Below are positions 45,314-56,928 of a stretch of DNA of 64,000 nt, one piece after another. The translations under genes were made by a program, and so were the position numbers. The number at the start of each line of letters is the position of its first letter. The stretch's first letter is position 1. The DNA is from Rhyzopertha dominica (lineage: Eukaryota > Arthropoda > Insecta > Coleoptera > Bostrichidae): contig QCXZ01000086.1 in the NCBI GenBank assembly GCA_025024175.1, forward strand, positions 17,760,245 through 17,824,244, given 5' to 3'. The notes beneath the pieces were generated by a model that searched no databases, had not been told where the DNA came from, and was given only the letters and a program-made list of their open reading frames with translations.

Positions 45314-46507
45314 CTAGCAATTTATACACAAGCGAAGATCTTTTGCTTTATTGAATCGGTCTTTTGCAGTCAAGTTTAAAAACTTTCGGCAGTTGTAAAT
45401 TAAGTGGGATTCGTTACAAACAAAACACTTGCTGTTGTTCGCAGATAAGCAAGCCTTTAGTTTGGGTTTAAATTGATGACAATGATTATCCGTGCTTGTT
45501 TGTAAAGCCTCTAATAACCTACTTCTTTGTTTAGGGAAGTCAGCTAATGATTTAGATGTCGGTAATTCGTTACCTGTATTTTTGGATTCCCATTCTCTCC
45601 TGGTAGCTTTGTTCAACTTGTTTACAATTGTATGTATCAGTAATGTGTCCCATTGTGCGATAGATTGTCCCAAGACTTCAAGTGCAGGAAGATGCTTTGG
45701 TGCACTATCTAACAAAGATCGTAGATGGGTACAAGATTACAAGATTATTGAGCTAAGCGAAAATAATTATTTGACATGGTTGCCGATTAACAGTGATTTA
45801 TTTTCGTAACGTTCGAGAAGTAGATCCCATGCTATTTTGTAATAGTCGGCGGAAATTTCGAGTGAACTTATAATGTCCGCTGCTTCGCCTTTAAGTGAAA
45901 GTCGTAGATAATGAAACTTCTGAATTTGACTTATGGTTCCGTTTTCGCCGATAATAGACCTGAAAGTGTCCCTAAAAAACAACCATTGGCTATAGTAACC
46001 GTCAAATGTAGGCAAGTCTAATTTTGGTAGCCGTATTTGCTTCCGTGAGCGCAAAGCGTTAGTATTTGATTGTGATTACGAGTGTTTTATTTGAGAATGC
46101 TGCTGGTCATCCTCCCCGCCACTGCTGTTGCTGCTGGCGATGGACGCCAATCGTAGAGATTCAGCGATAGATTCCGTCGAGCAAACCGACTTTGCGTGAG
46201 CATTTAGTATTTGTTCGTTATGATTTTCGATTAATCTTTTAGCAGTTGCTATTGTATAAAAATATTCGTCTTCGAACATTTCGCGTTCGGTATCATTCGC
46301 TTCTTGTGATGCGCCAACATCGAGCAATTCAGTTTTGGATTGGATTTCATTAAATTCTTCGAACAGCAATTCTTCCTTTGAAAGGCGAATTTCAATCTGC
46401 TTTATGTCCGGATCACTGCTTAGTTTGCCTAAATAATTTTGAAACCGTGTAAGCTGACTATTAATTACACTTCTTTTGTGCTTTAATGCATCTAGTTGTT
46501 CTGCCAT
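45314..46507 (-). pseudogene. BEL/Pao gag, broken
   Basis: The structural protein in three pieces. 46507-46076 is an N-terminal coiled-coil-like stretch starting MAEQLDALKHKRSVINSQL. 46054-45767 is the conserved LPKLDLPTFDGYYSQWLFFR and KFHYLRLSLKGEAADIISSL part. 45715-45314 holds HLPALEVLGQSIAQWDTLL and a CFVCNESHLIYNC knuckle. Frameshifts at about 46065 and 45740 separate them. Confidence 0.88.
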
Positions 46508-46514
46508 TTTTATG

Positions 46515-47060
46515 AAGCAAGAAAACGGCGTTAAATGTGAGACGAGACAATGATAAGTCTGCTAAAGCAATTTTGCGCGAGATACTAGCTTTAACTGAAG
46601 TGTTATACTGCTTATAAAGTAAACGATGTGTGAAAAAGGAAAACTATACAAATAGAAAGGTTATGTTTAATAGGAATTCGCATTGACCTTGATGGACCTG
46701 GTGCTAAGCTGTTGTATTGCGAAGTTGATGGCGATGTCGTGCTGTAGGTTACAGCTGACGCAGTGTATGTCAGCCCTTGGACAATANTTGGACGATGCTA
46801 ATTGAAAAGGAACCAAGCGCCAAATTGCAAATATCTGGATAATGGTTCCTTAAATAGTGTGGGATGCATTTTACATGTACAAAAGGTACCAAGTACCTAC
46901 TGGGTGCGTAGCGACATCTATTGACTAAAGTCCCAAGCGACATCTATCAGAAAAGCAGTTTCCTTTAATAGAAAAAGATCCAACTTATGGTACTGTCTAT
47001 GGAAAATGATTAGAATAACTTGGTTCCTTTTATATTTGCGGAAAATTTTGTTCAAATTTG
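46515..47060. repeat. flank with repeated AAAGGAACCAAGC motifs
   Basis: There is no gene here. AAAAGGAACCAAGC and its reverse complement or near copies occur at about 46806, 46846 and 47020, and again inside the next element at about 47337 and 47390. They look like subterminal repeats of the transposon whose gene starts at 47069. Its outer TIR was not identified, and one N lies at 46787. Confidence 0.45.
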
Positions 47061-47068
47061 AACTAAAA

Positions 47069-48715
47069 ATGAGTAAAAGAAGTAGACTGATTCTCCAGAA
47101 TGCTTTACAATTAATGAAGGTTGACCCGTCCTGCAAAGTAGAACCAAAAAGGCCAAAAGTTTGTGAATCCTATGTGATAAGCAAATTTTTAGGTTAAGTT
47201 TTCAAGATATTCTATTTTAAAGCTTTTTCTGAAAATAAATTATATTTTCTTGCTGTTTAAACTCTTTACTTAACACCCATGAGTGTTTTTACGTTTTTAC
47301 GTATAATAATATTACTATGGAAATAATATATATCTAAAAGGAACCAAGCTCCCTTATTTCATAAGGCAACTTACAAACGAAGATGTACGTTGGTTCCTTC
47401 TATATAATATTTTATGAGCGTAAAGTATTCATTTTGTCAGTATTTTTTGTATTTTTAGGAACAGTGTGCGTCTGAGCAACAACCGCAGACTTGCAGTTCT
47501 ACTTTTGCAGCTGTAGGTTTACCAGGTAAAAATATATAAACATTTTGTAAATAATTCAGTACTAGCGACAAATACCTTTTAAATTATTCAGAAGTAAACA
47601 TTTTAAACTTTGAGGATGGAAAAACAGATATAAATAAAATAAATATAATAAATAATATAAAAAAAAATATAATAAAATATAATAATCAAACAAATTCTGG
47701 TACTTAGGAGCCCGCTTAAACAAATAAATCAGATACCTACACCAAGTTTAACAGGCATAAATAAACAAAATACCTACTTTAAATAATAATATTGGATCAT
47801 TTTGATTATAAGAAAATTTAAAGAATGACCATTTTATTGTTTCAGGGGTTGATCTAGTAAATACAGAAAATAATAAAATAGAAAACTCTGAGTTTCAATA
47901 CCAGATCAGTGAAGACTCATTTGAAGAAATTACGATTCCTAAACATTCAACTGAGATGACAATTCATGAAAATATAAATAATAGCTACGAAAATGACATC
48001 GAACAGATAATACAATATGAAGATTTAGATGACAGTGTCAAAGACCGTGACCTTATTCCGGAGGAGGAAAGCTGTACTAGTTCACAGGAAGATGAAGATG
48101 ATTTGCTATTTAGTGAAAAAGAAATTGAAAGAAAGCAAAAACTGAAGCAAGAAAAAGAAGCTTGGAAAGGGCGTTCTAAAAAAGGACGACATAACAAATA
48201 TCCTGGGCAAACTTTCGCTACGAGAAAAAAATTAAAAAATTCCAGGACTCATTACACTGTGAAAGGAAAACTAAAAGAAGCCAAACAATTTTATGATTAC
48301 AAATGTGGGTGTCTAAAAAAATGTGGTGAAAATTTAACAGTAGATGAAAAACAAACATTTTTTCAAAAATTTTGTGATTTAGCATCATATAATTTGCAAA
48401 CAAGTTATATTGCAGCAACAGAGAAAGAAATGCCAATTAAAAGAAAGAGAGCTAAAGAGGGAATAGGAAAATCATATACTAGAGTGTATATGCTTGGAAA
48501 AGTTGAAGTGTACCGTGATACTTATATAAACACCTATCAGATATCGACAAAACGAGTTAACACTGCCCTAAAAAAAAACACGTAGCACCCAAATTCAAGA
48601 TGAGCGAGGAAAATATGGAGGAAAGAAAGTTGATGAAGAAACAATAAACAAAATTATTGGTCATATAGACAAATTTCCTAAGTATGTTTCTCATTACTCC
48701 CGGACACAAATGAAA
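47069..48715 (+). pseudogene. second transposase-like gene of the 25-kb family, N-terminal half
   Basis: Related to the gene at 25079-27639. Candidate exons are 47069-47192 (starting MSKRSRLILQ), 47459-47525, and 47846 onward. The last holds an acidic stretch, then WKGRSKKGRHNKYPGQTFAT, GCLKKCGENLTVDEKQTFF, the HTH-like YINTYQISTKRVNTALKK, and after a one-base slip near 48585, DKFPKYVSHYSR. That last motif lines up with IPRVESHYQR of the other gene. The first splice join is out of phase by one base. The sequence stops abruptly at about 48715 against a gypsy fragment, so the catalytic half is missing. Confidence 0.7.
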
Positions 48716-48936
48716 TGAAATTTTATAACGCTACGTACAGAAAAACACAATTGATATTTAAATTCACAGTATTCAACAAACATACAACACGGACTGTGAA
48801 AATACGGATTGCTGTAGCGCGAATAATCCCACCGAAGGGGCTGATGATCCGTGGATATCAGAATCGGACAGCCTTCAATGTAACCGCGGAACTTTTTCAC
48901 TGCGTACACAACGGCAAGGGCCTCCCTCTCCGTGGT
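48716..48936 (-). pseudogene. gypsy RNase H fragment, left part
   Basis: The minus strand reads TTEREALAVVYAVKKFRGYI then EGCPILISTDHQPLRW, the middle of a Ty3/gypsy RNase H, and loses similarity near 48800. It continues the frame interrupted at 50852 by the 1.9-kb insertion. Confidence 0.85.
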
Positions 48937-49111
48937 TGAGTAATTGCATAAAATAACACTTTAATAGAAAGAAAAGGCCAATGCATCTGTGCTGTCCCAA
49001 CATCATTTTCGCGATCGCGCCATCTGTGCGTCGAAACTTGCGTAAATTAGCGCCAAATTTGAATATCTAGGATCATTATTTTCGTTATTAAAGGTGGTTT
49101 TTGCTAGATCA

Positions 49112-49191
49112 TTCGAACTTTTCCAAATAAAATTTCATTGAATACAATGTATACATTGAATACAATGAAATTTCACTTGGAAAAGTGCGAA
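49112..49191. repeat. 80-bp imperfect palindrome
   Basis: Both arms contain AATTTCATTGAATACAATG or its near complement around a TGTATACA centre, with few mismatches and outer arms TTCGAACTTTTCC / GGAAAAGTGCGAA. It lies inside the 1.9-kb insertion. Confidence 0.8.
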
Positions 49192-50149
49192 CAACCTAAC
49201 AAATATAATTATAAATGAAAGAACAAATAAAAGTTAAAGTATATTAATACAGTTTTTGCATTAACTATAAACTAGTGAATAAATATTGATTGGAAATTTG
49301 TATTGTAAACATAGTTCATTTGTAACAAGCAATGCAGACAATATCAAAAATATATGAACAAATTAAAGAGCTAAATTAAAACTGTCCTATAGTTTTTGAT
49401 ATTGCCTTAAACAAAAGTATGCCTTATCATTCAAAATTAGATTTACAATAAAAAGTACACTCTAAACAATAGTACCGATAACTTGGAACAATAAAAATGA
49501 CAAACAGTGTCAGTTAGTGGTTCACCTTCTCTATAACCAGTGTTGTTCAAAGTTTTTAAAATGTATTTAAATATTGTAGGTAAATATTAAGAAAAATGTA
49601 ACTACTGAAATTGAATCACTAATACTACAGAAAAATTTTAATGAGTATTTAAATATATGAGAAGTAAATTAACTACATTTCCAACCACTTGTAGTTAAAT
49701 ACTTAACAGAAACGGTAACAATACAGTAAGCTGAAGTAACTAATGTAAACATTGACAAAACATTCTAAAAAATACGAGTGTAAGAGCATTTGAATATTCG
49801 TATAACTAAAAGTGACTTTGTAAGAACAAAAATGAACAGTTTAGATATGAAATAATAATTTGTTTTTGTGGTTTTACAACTCCAATATTTAAACTATATT
49901 CTTATCCATTAACCAGAAATGTAATTAGAAATCAAAGAACATACTAATAAGCTACACCAATTGCATCGTCTTTAAATACACTTTTTAAATAAATGAATGA
50001 AGAAGTAATTTACATTATAAGACCAGTAAATCAAGTATAACGGCCTGGGATGTAAGTTAGTAAGTTACAAGTTTATGGGTTACAGTAATTATTTACCATT
50101 TTGATAATTTGCTACTACACATCAGCACATTAGGATTTATTCATTATAA

Positions 50150-50335
50150 TTGTTAAATACCCAATTCTGTAAAGACGTTCATGAGATAAATCCTTAAAGC
50201 TAGGATTGTTGATTGCTTGTTTCCACTTGCTGCACTGTCCCTCTTCTTGGGTTTGGAAACCTGAATATCGCCTTTTGTTTCACCTTACAACCTGGCACTG
50301 AGAAACGACCTTTATCGACTCCATTATAATCTGGC
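50150..50335 (-). pseudogene. THAP-like zinc-finger exon fragment
   Basis: After an ATGCCAG acceptor the minus strand reads DKGRFSVPGCKVKQKAIFRF then PNP. After a one-base slip it continues EEGQCSKWKQAINNPSFKDL. The VPGC...F.FP...C..W spacing is that of THAP DNA-binding domains, which occur in P-element transposases and host regulators. One expected cysteine (before SVPGC) is missing, and the domain end (C..HF) is not seen. Intron-like signals lie upstream at about 50370 and 50505. It may be a captured gene fragment. Confidence 0.5.
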
Positions 50336-50851
50336 ATTAATCAAATAATTAGTTTGCTATTTATTAATTGGTACTTACATTTACCACTTGAACTGAAAAT
50401 GTCCACGCCTAACTAGGTATTATACAAAAAGAGTGCACGCAGAAACAGCCTGAAAATAATTTTTATAAGTACCTATAATAATGTTTTTCTCAATTCTACT
50501 TACCTGTTACTGCAGGTGACTATTAAACTAAAAATGATTCCACTATCAAAAACGTCTATAAAAACATAAAAGTTCAAAACATAACAAATAACCAACACAA
50601 ACAAAAACACGAAAATGGAGAGGACGCAAGCGCAACACGCAATGGAGCAACTGTCGGTGGTGTCAGTCGTGAGATTTCAGTTGATATTGTCGTTCCCTAC
50701 CATCAAATTACCACTTGAGTGCAATAAAATTATATGCTGATTAGCGCCATCTGACCGTGGAAACATGCGTAACCCCCCCTTACCCTCCATGCCCACACTT
50801 TCAAAAGGGAACACGTAGCGCCATTCAGGATGAACCAGCCTGAGTAATTGC

Positions 50852-51170
50852 GCTCGGCGGCCGACAACAAACGACTCGCGTACTGAACTGGTCGCTCGTC
50901 GTGCCCCTCCCCCTGGAGTAGGCATGCGCCAAGAGCGTAAGCGCTGGCGTCCGTTCGAAGGACGTAGGGCAAGTTTGGGTCGGCCTGGCGCAGAATCGGC
51001 GCGGTGATTAGGGCCTCCTTGAGGCGGAGGAATGCCGCTTCCTGACCGTCGGTCCACGTCCATGGAAAATCTTTTTTGGTTAGGTCCGTGAGTGGCTTGG
51101 CAATAGCCGCAAAGTCGGGCACAAAACATCGAAACCAGGACGTTCCTGCTTTGCCCCCCCAGACCAAAAG
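50852..51170 (-). pseudogene. gypsy RT end and RNase H start
   Basis: The minus strand reads FVPDFAAIAKPLTDLTKKDF, then PWTWTDGQEAAFLRLKEALI and VLRTDASAYALGACLLQGEG, ending YASRLLSAAERNYS at the insertion site. The catalytic Asp of RNase H (RTDAS) is present. The right end abuts a hAT relic at about 51175. Confidence 0.9.
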
Positions 51171-51179
51171 CTGGGTACG

Positions 51180-52438
51180 CCCATGGCTATCTCTAGTAGT
51201 TTAACAACACTAATGTCATTGGATTCATCCAATAGCAGACTATATTTTGCAAATCCACAGACCACGGACTGCAGTAAATTTTTTGAAAGTGTGGACAAAA
51301 CACATTCTTTAAAATTGCACTACATTTGGTTCTGTGAATTTTCAATTTTTTTTGCAGTCGGGTCGTGAAACGCATTTTTACGTAATTCTCCTAGATGATC
51401 TACGGGCATAATAGATGAATGCGCGCACGCATGCAAACTAAGTCTCGCTTCGTCCTCCACTGATTGCAAATTTTTTGTAGCAAAACTTAATTTTGCTTGC
51501 GTAAGTGATATACCAGCCGAAAATGGCTGCGCTGCTTTCACATGTTTAGCGGAATTCATATGATTTTTAATGTCACATAATTTTGCCGAGAAGATCGTTT
51601 TGCAGTACTTGCACCGTGCCCTCGAAGAATGGCCCGAAATGTCCATTAACCAGTCTTTGAACTGTGGAACCGTTAACAATTCGTTGCGAAAATTTTGAAT
51701 ATATTTTGTTTTAACTTTCGTCGTCATTTCTAAAAAAAGGATCTAATTACCTAATGTTACTCAAGCAAGAAAGTTATAAGCAATAAAAAATTAAAACTAT
51801 TTGAACAGAGGACAAACTTTTGTTTGAGTAGATAAAAAATAGTGCTTACCTTTGCCAAGCAACGTATTTGTTAAAAAGAAACGTCAAGATCGTTACTCAC
51901 GGATAACACTAAAACTCACTTTATATTCCAATATTAGGGGGGATGCCCGCAGATGAACATAATACTAATTCAAATGGCTAATAATATAAAACGCTCATCA
52001 ATGAAAAATGAGTAAAGGGCAAACCAGCCATTTTAAGTTGTCAGCCACGTTTAGCGCTTTCTAGATTGTAAGCGGCAGTACGCAGGTCACGTTTCCGGTG
52101 GGTGTAACCAACGGGATGACAGCTTGTTTGAACATCGACTAATGGCGGGATCTCATTGGGGCTGTGCGCACATGAGCAATATTACTCGCAAGATATCCTG
52201 AATAGCCTAATGAAGAGACAGAAAATGTCACACAAAAGCATTTTTAACCGCAGCAATATTTTTAGTATAATAGTATCTAAAACGGAATTATAAAACTGCA
52301 TAAATAATAGGATTAATTAGACGTTTTCAACAGGAAATCCGCTAAAAATTCCGCTATCCGCAATTTATCAATTTGTCGGCTAAGTGGAAATCAAATTCCG
52401 CTAAATCTAGCGGAAAATCCGCTAAATTGGGAACGCTG
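51180..52438 (-). pseudogene. hAT element 5' part with BED-like finger, truncated
   Basis: The transposase starts at 51727 with MTTKVKTKYIQNFRNELL. It continues FKDWLMDISGHSSRARCKYC and IKNHMNSAKHVK, a BED-like zinc finger of ZNF862/KIAA1586-like hATs. After a frameshift near 51340, AILKNVFCPHFQK and SLLLDESNDIS give the first catalytic Asp. It stops at about 51180 against the gypsy fragment. At the other side the minus-strand terminus CAGCGTTCCCAATTTAGCGG (52438 inward) is followed by several CCGCTAAA repeats, as in hAT ends. Confidence 0.8.
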
Positions 52439-52536
52439 CCCAGCGTCCTCCCGCGACACCCGTAGGAAACATAGCGGCACCGAACAGACACCTCGCGCCA
52501 TCCCGCAGTCAGCACCAACACTAGCAAATGTAACAG

Positions 52537-53104
52537 CGGTCATACATCAAATTAAGTTTATCAGATATTGACAAGCGATTGCAAAAGTTAGAAGAAAATT
52601 ATTGTGTAACCAAAACTCTGGAGATTGACCATAGCGAAATAGGCAATATACTGCCTATTGGATCTAGACAAGAATTCGAAGCATTTGAAGTATTTCTTTC
52701 TGATGAAGAAAATCAACACAAATTTGTGAGTATATAAGGAAAGGTAAATAATTTGTAGTAACAGAACTGTTTTAGCATGATTTTGTTAGATCTATTGGTG
52801 GAAAAGATGCAAAAGATTATTGTCGACGAGTGCTAAAAAAAGAGTCTACTAATAAAATGGCTTCAATCTGTTCGTGGCTTGGACTTCGAAATAATATTAA
52901 GATAAAAGACTTAATATTAGTTGCATGTATCAAACGTAATTATTTAGTTTATATAAGTTGAATAATTATTTAAATAACTTACTTTTAGGAGAAATAATAT
53001 CCAGCTTTAAGGATATGAAAAAAACAAATTTTGAACAAATCTGCAGTGAGTGGTTTCGCCAAGCGAATTTAAGATATAAGCGAGAACTTGCAAAAGACAA
53101 ATAA
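52537..53104 (+). CDS. DUF4806 domain, C-terminal three exons (partial gene)
   Basis: Function unknown; the domain is common in insects. Exon 1, after a GTAACAG acceptor, reads LSDIDKRLQKLEENYCVTKT and LPIGSRQEFEAFEVFLSDEE to 52725. Exon 2 (52776-52935) reads HDFVRSIGGKDAKDYCRRVL and the family tryptophan in MASICSWLGL. Exon 3 (52989-53104) reads EIISSFKDMKKTNFEQICSE and ends at TAA. All three joins use GT-AG and keep the frame with no stop. Upstream of 52537 the same frame has a stop, and the hAT terminus lies at 52438, so 5' exons are lost or elsewhere. Confidence 0.75.
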
Positions 53105-53282
53105 TTATTTTAAATATATTATGTCAGTTGCGCATAATATGTATTACTTTTATAATTTTTTGCAATGTTGTTTTTATTTAGTTAAGCTATAGTTTAATTT
53201 ATATCTTATATCTACAAAAAATAAAACAAACAAAAATAATTTTTAATTTTAATTTAATTTTCCTATTTAAGTAAACGCATTA

Positions 53283-54283
53283 GGTGGGCAACCTCCCAGA
53301 ATTTGAAAACTGGTGCAAAAGGAACACTATTTTACAATATAACTTTTTTTTTAATAACGACCGCCTACTGAGATATTGACTCTTAAACATGGGAGAAGAG
53401 AAACCGTTTTTCAGAAATATCTCTTAGGCTCGTTAATATAATTTCATTAAAATTCGATATTATTATTTGAAGCTAAGCCGTTAAAATTTATGTGCACATT
53501 TTTTAATACATTTTACCCACACTTTAGCCCTTAACTTTGTAGTGGTTAAGTATTTTTTTTCAAAAATATGTAATCTTTTATTCTTTGGGTCTTGTAAACT
53601 TTTAGGATTCACATTTTCACAGCCTAACTGAATCATTTGTTCTATCAAATTGGCCGTGATAAATAATAAACCTGTATTTGATGTCAATGTTACATTGACA
53701 TTTTGACAATTCTTTATATTATTTGTTGCAAAAATTGTGAAATATTGGAATATTCATATAAAAGCATATGCCAACGTGCTCATATGAATATTCCATTATT
53801 ATTATTTTAGAATTTTTACAAACTATTGTCAAAATGTCAATGTAACAGTGACATCTAACACAGTTTTATTATTTATCACGGCCAATTTGATTAAAAAAAT
53901 ATTTAGTTAAGTAGTGAAAATGTGAATCCTAAATAAAATTCAACTGCAATATTCTTGGAAAGGGTCAGTTTTAGTCGCAAGAACAAAGAGTATCTTTTTT
54001 TGTTTACAAGACCCAAAGATTAAAAAACACATTTCTGAAAGAAACATACTTAACCGTTTCAAAGTTAAGGGTTAAAATGTGGGGGGGTGGGCCCCCTCCG
54101 CCCCCCAAATATTTATTAAAAAATGTGGGCATCAATTTTAATGGCTTCCAATTTAAATAATAATAGTCAAAATTTTATGAAAATATATAATTTCTCAGTA
54201 GGCGGGTGTTATTTCAAAAAAAGTTATACTGCAAAATAGTGTTATTTTTGCACCAGTTTTCAGATTCTGAGAGGTTGCCCACA
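53283..54283. mobile_element. foldback element, about 1-kb near-complete palindrome
   Basis: The element is two inverted arms of about 0.5 kb meeting near 53775, where GGAATATTCATAT faces ATATGAATATTCC. The outer ends read GTGGGCAACCTC and GAGGTTGCCCAC and are flanked by TA on both sides (53281-53282, 54284-54285). The arms match over long stretches with substitutions and small indels. The right arm alone has a G/C-rich block at about 54080-54107. No protein is encoded. Confidence 0.9.
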
Positions 54284-54289
54284 TAATGC

Positions 54290-54737
54290 AGGACACCCTT
54301 TACGTCACATATTAGTATTACATACCTTATATGTACCATTATTATGGTTGTGAAGCGATAAGTTTGTTTTCCTTGAAGCATAAATGAAGCATTCATGTTA
54401 CGTGTCTTTGATGTATCAGTGTTACATATCCTATATTGTAGCGTCCCTAAATACAATTTTTAGTTGATTCATTAAGGTGTCACTTCATGACATAAATCCG
54501 TCATTGACTGTTATGTTGGTTGCTGACTGTAATAGAAATGAGTATGACAGTCTAGCAACCATACTGGTGAAGTGTATGCTTAGCCTGGCGTTTGCTTTCA
54601 AAAAAAACTTGTATTTAAAGAAAATAAACCAAATAACGAGGTGGGTGTGTATTTGTCGGACGCACTAACCTTACCTTAAAACCCACTAAACCAAATACTG
54701 GTACATCTTGGAGCCAAACGTGAAGTAAGGTTACAAA
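54290..54737. other. leader-like stretch before gag, no gene recognised
   Basis: AT-rich to about 54480, then a stretch leading to the ATG at 54738. It may contain the LTR and leader of the following gypsy element. A TGTCACTTCATGAC start near 54478 and a GTGGGTGTGT block near 54640 are the only notable points. Confidence 0.35.
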
Positions 54738-55604
54738 ATGTCGTGGCAAAGAAAACAAAAAAATAAAGGGAATGTTGATTACAACTTGAGACGACGAAAA
54801 GCTCAAGACGAATCGGAGGGGCAATTGGAGGAAATAAATGTAATACCCAGGTTCACACCACCACTGGTGGAAATCCCTCTAGAAGCTCAGGATTTTGAAG
54901 AAACTACAACCCCCAGGAAAATCACAGGAAGGGGAGCAGGAAGTTCGATTCCGCTAACGGTACCTCCAGAGTCTCGCTTCGTGCAAAGCCTGCCACCTGG
55001 ATATTATATCCTTAGTGCACCGCAGTCACCATCGTCCCTACAACAACCGAGCCCGTCATTAAGAGGGCCATCTCAAGCCGTTCAATGTGGATCATCCTCG
55101 CATCAGTGATACCAACACCAACAGCTACCTGGTGAAGCAGCTGAAGTTAGCGGTGCTATTCCCCTTGGGGCCGTTCGAAGAAATGCAAATACAGAAAGTA
55201 ATTCTTGCAATGTTGCTAGTACCCAAACTCAACAAAACACTTTGCCAATAGTACAACCTAATTTAGCAGAAATAGTCACACAAGTAGTAGCAACAATGCA
55301 GAATTTAGGATTAAACCAAATTAACAATAATTAGCATGAAAAACTAACAGTTAATTTACCAATGTTTAAAGATGATGGGATGATACATTCAGTCGATTTC
55401 ATCAATCAAGTAGAACACGAATTTCAACTTTCAGGAACCTCTTTCGAAAGATTTAAATATGTGCTATGCGAAAAATTTGACGGAATCGCTCTTTTATGGA
55501 GTCGGGCATTTTTAAATATATTTGAAAATTTCCAACGTTTCAAAGAATCATTTTTGAGACAGTTTTGGTCTGATACAAAACAAATGGGCTTACGATTAAA
55601 GTTA

Positions 55605-56928
55605 CGAGGGTAAATCAAATATAAACCGACCTCCATCAATTTACAAACCGACTCGCATACTTTGTGCGTCAGGGAATGATGCAGAGGCGACACGGAATAT
55701 TTTGAGAAGAGTGGCGACCCTTTCCATGCATTTCGCATAGTAACCGGTTTTCCCCTCCCTTTCTGTCAGTAGCGTGAAAAATGAACGGGGCTATTGTACA
55801 TGTTGCGGTTGCGCAACGGATAATCGTAAAGTTCCTCAGCAATGAAAACGTTGGGCCCGCTGAAATTTGGCGGAGAGTCAAAGCACAGTATGGGGAATCA
55901 ACATTGTCAAAGACCCAGTTGAAATTTTGGTATAAAGAATTTGTGCGAGGACGTGAAACTGTGGAGAACAAGAACCATCATTTGAGACGCCCTAGAACAA
56001 CCGTCACACCGGGGAATGTCGCAGCTGTGGAAAACCTTATCGAAGACGATTGTCGCCTCACATTGGCAGAAATTGCATCAAAACTAGCCATAAGTTATGG
56101 CAGTGTGCAGGCAATAGTACGGAATGAGCTGCAGTACAGAAAAATTACTGCCCGATGGGTGCCAAAGCTTCTGAATGACGACCAGAAAGCAGCACGCATT
56201 GAAATTTCTCGGAGACTTCTTGGACGGTTTGGAGGTGAGGGGAACATGTTTTTGAATCGCATACTCACCTGTGACGAGACGTGGGTTNACCATTACACTC
56301 CGGAGACAAAGAGAGCGAGNAAGGAATGGCGTAGGCGCGACGAAGATGTTCCGATCAAGACCAAAACTCGTCTTTCCGCGGGAAAAGTTTTGGCCACCGT
56401 TTTTTTGGGACAACAGGGGCATTGTGTTCGTATATTTTCTTCACGAGCACAGAACCATCAATGCGCAGTACTACTGCGAGCTTCTTGACCGTGTCCGAGC
56501 TGGTTACCGGACCAAAAGACGTGGTATCCCCATTCGCAGCGTGCTTCTTCTTCACGACAATGCCTGGCAAACTCTGCTGCCCAAACTCGTGCAAAATTGG
56601 AGGAAATGCATTGGACTACTGTGGAACATCCTCCGTACAGTCCTGACCTCAGTCCTTGTGATTTCTATCTTTTTGGTCCCCTAAAGGAGGCGCTTGGGGG
56701 CGAACATTTTGACAGTGATCAACAAGTGGAGCAATTCGTGCGCAATTGGCATAATACACGTCCCCAAACATTTTTCAATGCCAGCATTAGTATGCTCCCG
56801 CGACGTTGGAGGAAATGCATAGAGCGCAAAGGAAACTATGTACAAAAATGAAATGTACTGAATTTTGAACCTCTTGTTTAAATAAAAAAGACATTGATGG
56901 AGGTCGGTTTATATTTGATTCACCCTCG
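55605..56928 (+). mobile_element. mariner transposon, 1324 bp
   Basis: The TIRs start CGAGGGTAAATCAAATATAA on the left; the right end is its complement with one mismatch over more than 30 bases. Both sides carry the TA target duplication (55603-55604, 56929-56930). The length is normal for an autonomous mariner. Confidence 0.95.
55781..56851 (+). pseudogene. mariner transposase with frameshifts
   Basis: A DD34D cut-and-paste enzyme. The N-terminal HTH part reads IIVKFLSNENVGPAEIWRRV and LTLAEIASKLAISYGSVQAI. RWVPKLLNDDQKAARIEISR is the usual linker motif. First Asp: RILTCDETWV (an N at 56288 follows). Second Asp: VLLLHDNA near 56550. The C-terminal piece 56597-56851 has PPYSPDLSPCDFYLFGPLKE with the third Asp, and ends after GNYVQK. 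Frameshifts near 56400 and 56580 and Ns at 56288 and 56320 break it. The intact flanks suggest a fairly recent insertion. Confidence 0.92.

Larger units (their letters stand above)
41580..46510 (-). mobile_element. BEL/Pao retrotransposon relic, split by a hAT
   Basis: Minus-strand order is gag (46507-45314), protease (about 45060-44990 and 42430-42150) and an RT-side segment (42064-41590). The hAT at 42443-44981 sits inside the protease. RNase H, integrase and both LTRs were not identified. Confidence 0.85.
48948..50840. mobile_element. 1.9-kb insertion with 11-bp target duplication, type unknown
   Basis: The duplicated target TGAGTAATTGC lies at 48937-48947 and 50841-50851, inside a gypsy RNase H frame that is continuous when the insertion is skipped. 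The ends do not form a TIR and no poly-A tail is obvious. A block GCGCCATCTG...GAAAC..TGCGTAA occurs near both ends in direct orientation (49017 and 50745). The interior is AT-rich and holds a THAP-like exon on the minus strand. An 11-bp duplication would suit a MULE-type element. Confidence 0.7.

Noticed and set aside
50677..51129. Alternative minus-strand frame over gypsy RNase H
   Set aside because: It is a shifted reading of the same RNase H DNA that extends into the insertion and has no motif.
53481..53687. Minus-strand frame in the foldback element
   Set aside because: Present only in one arm and disrupted in the mirror arm; the element is non-coding.
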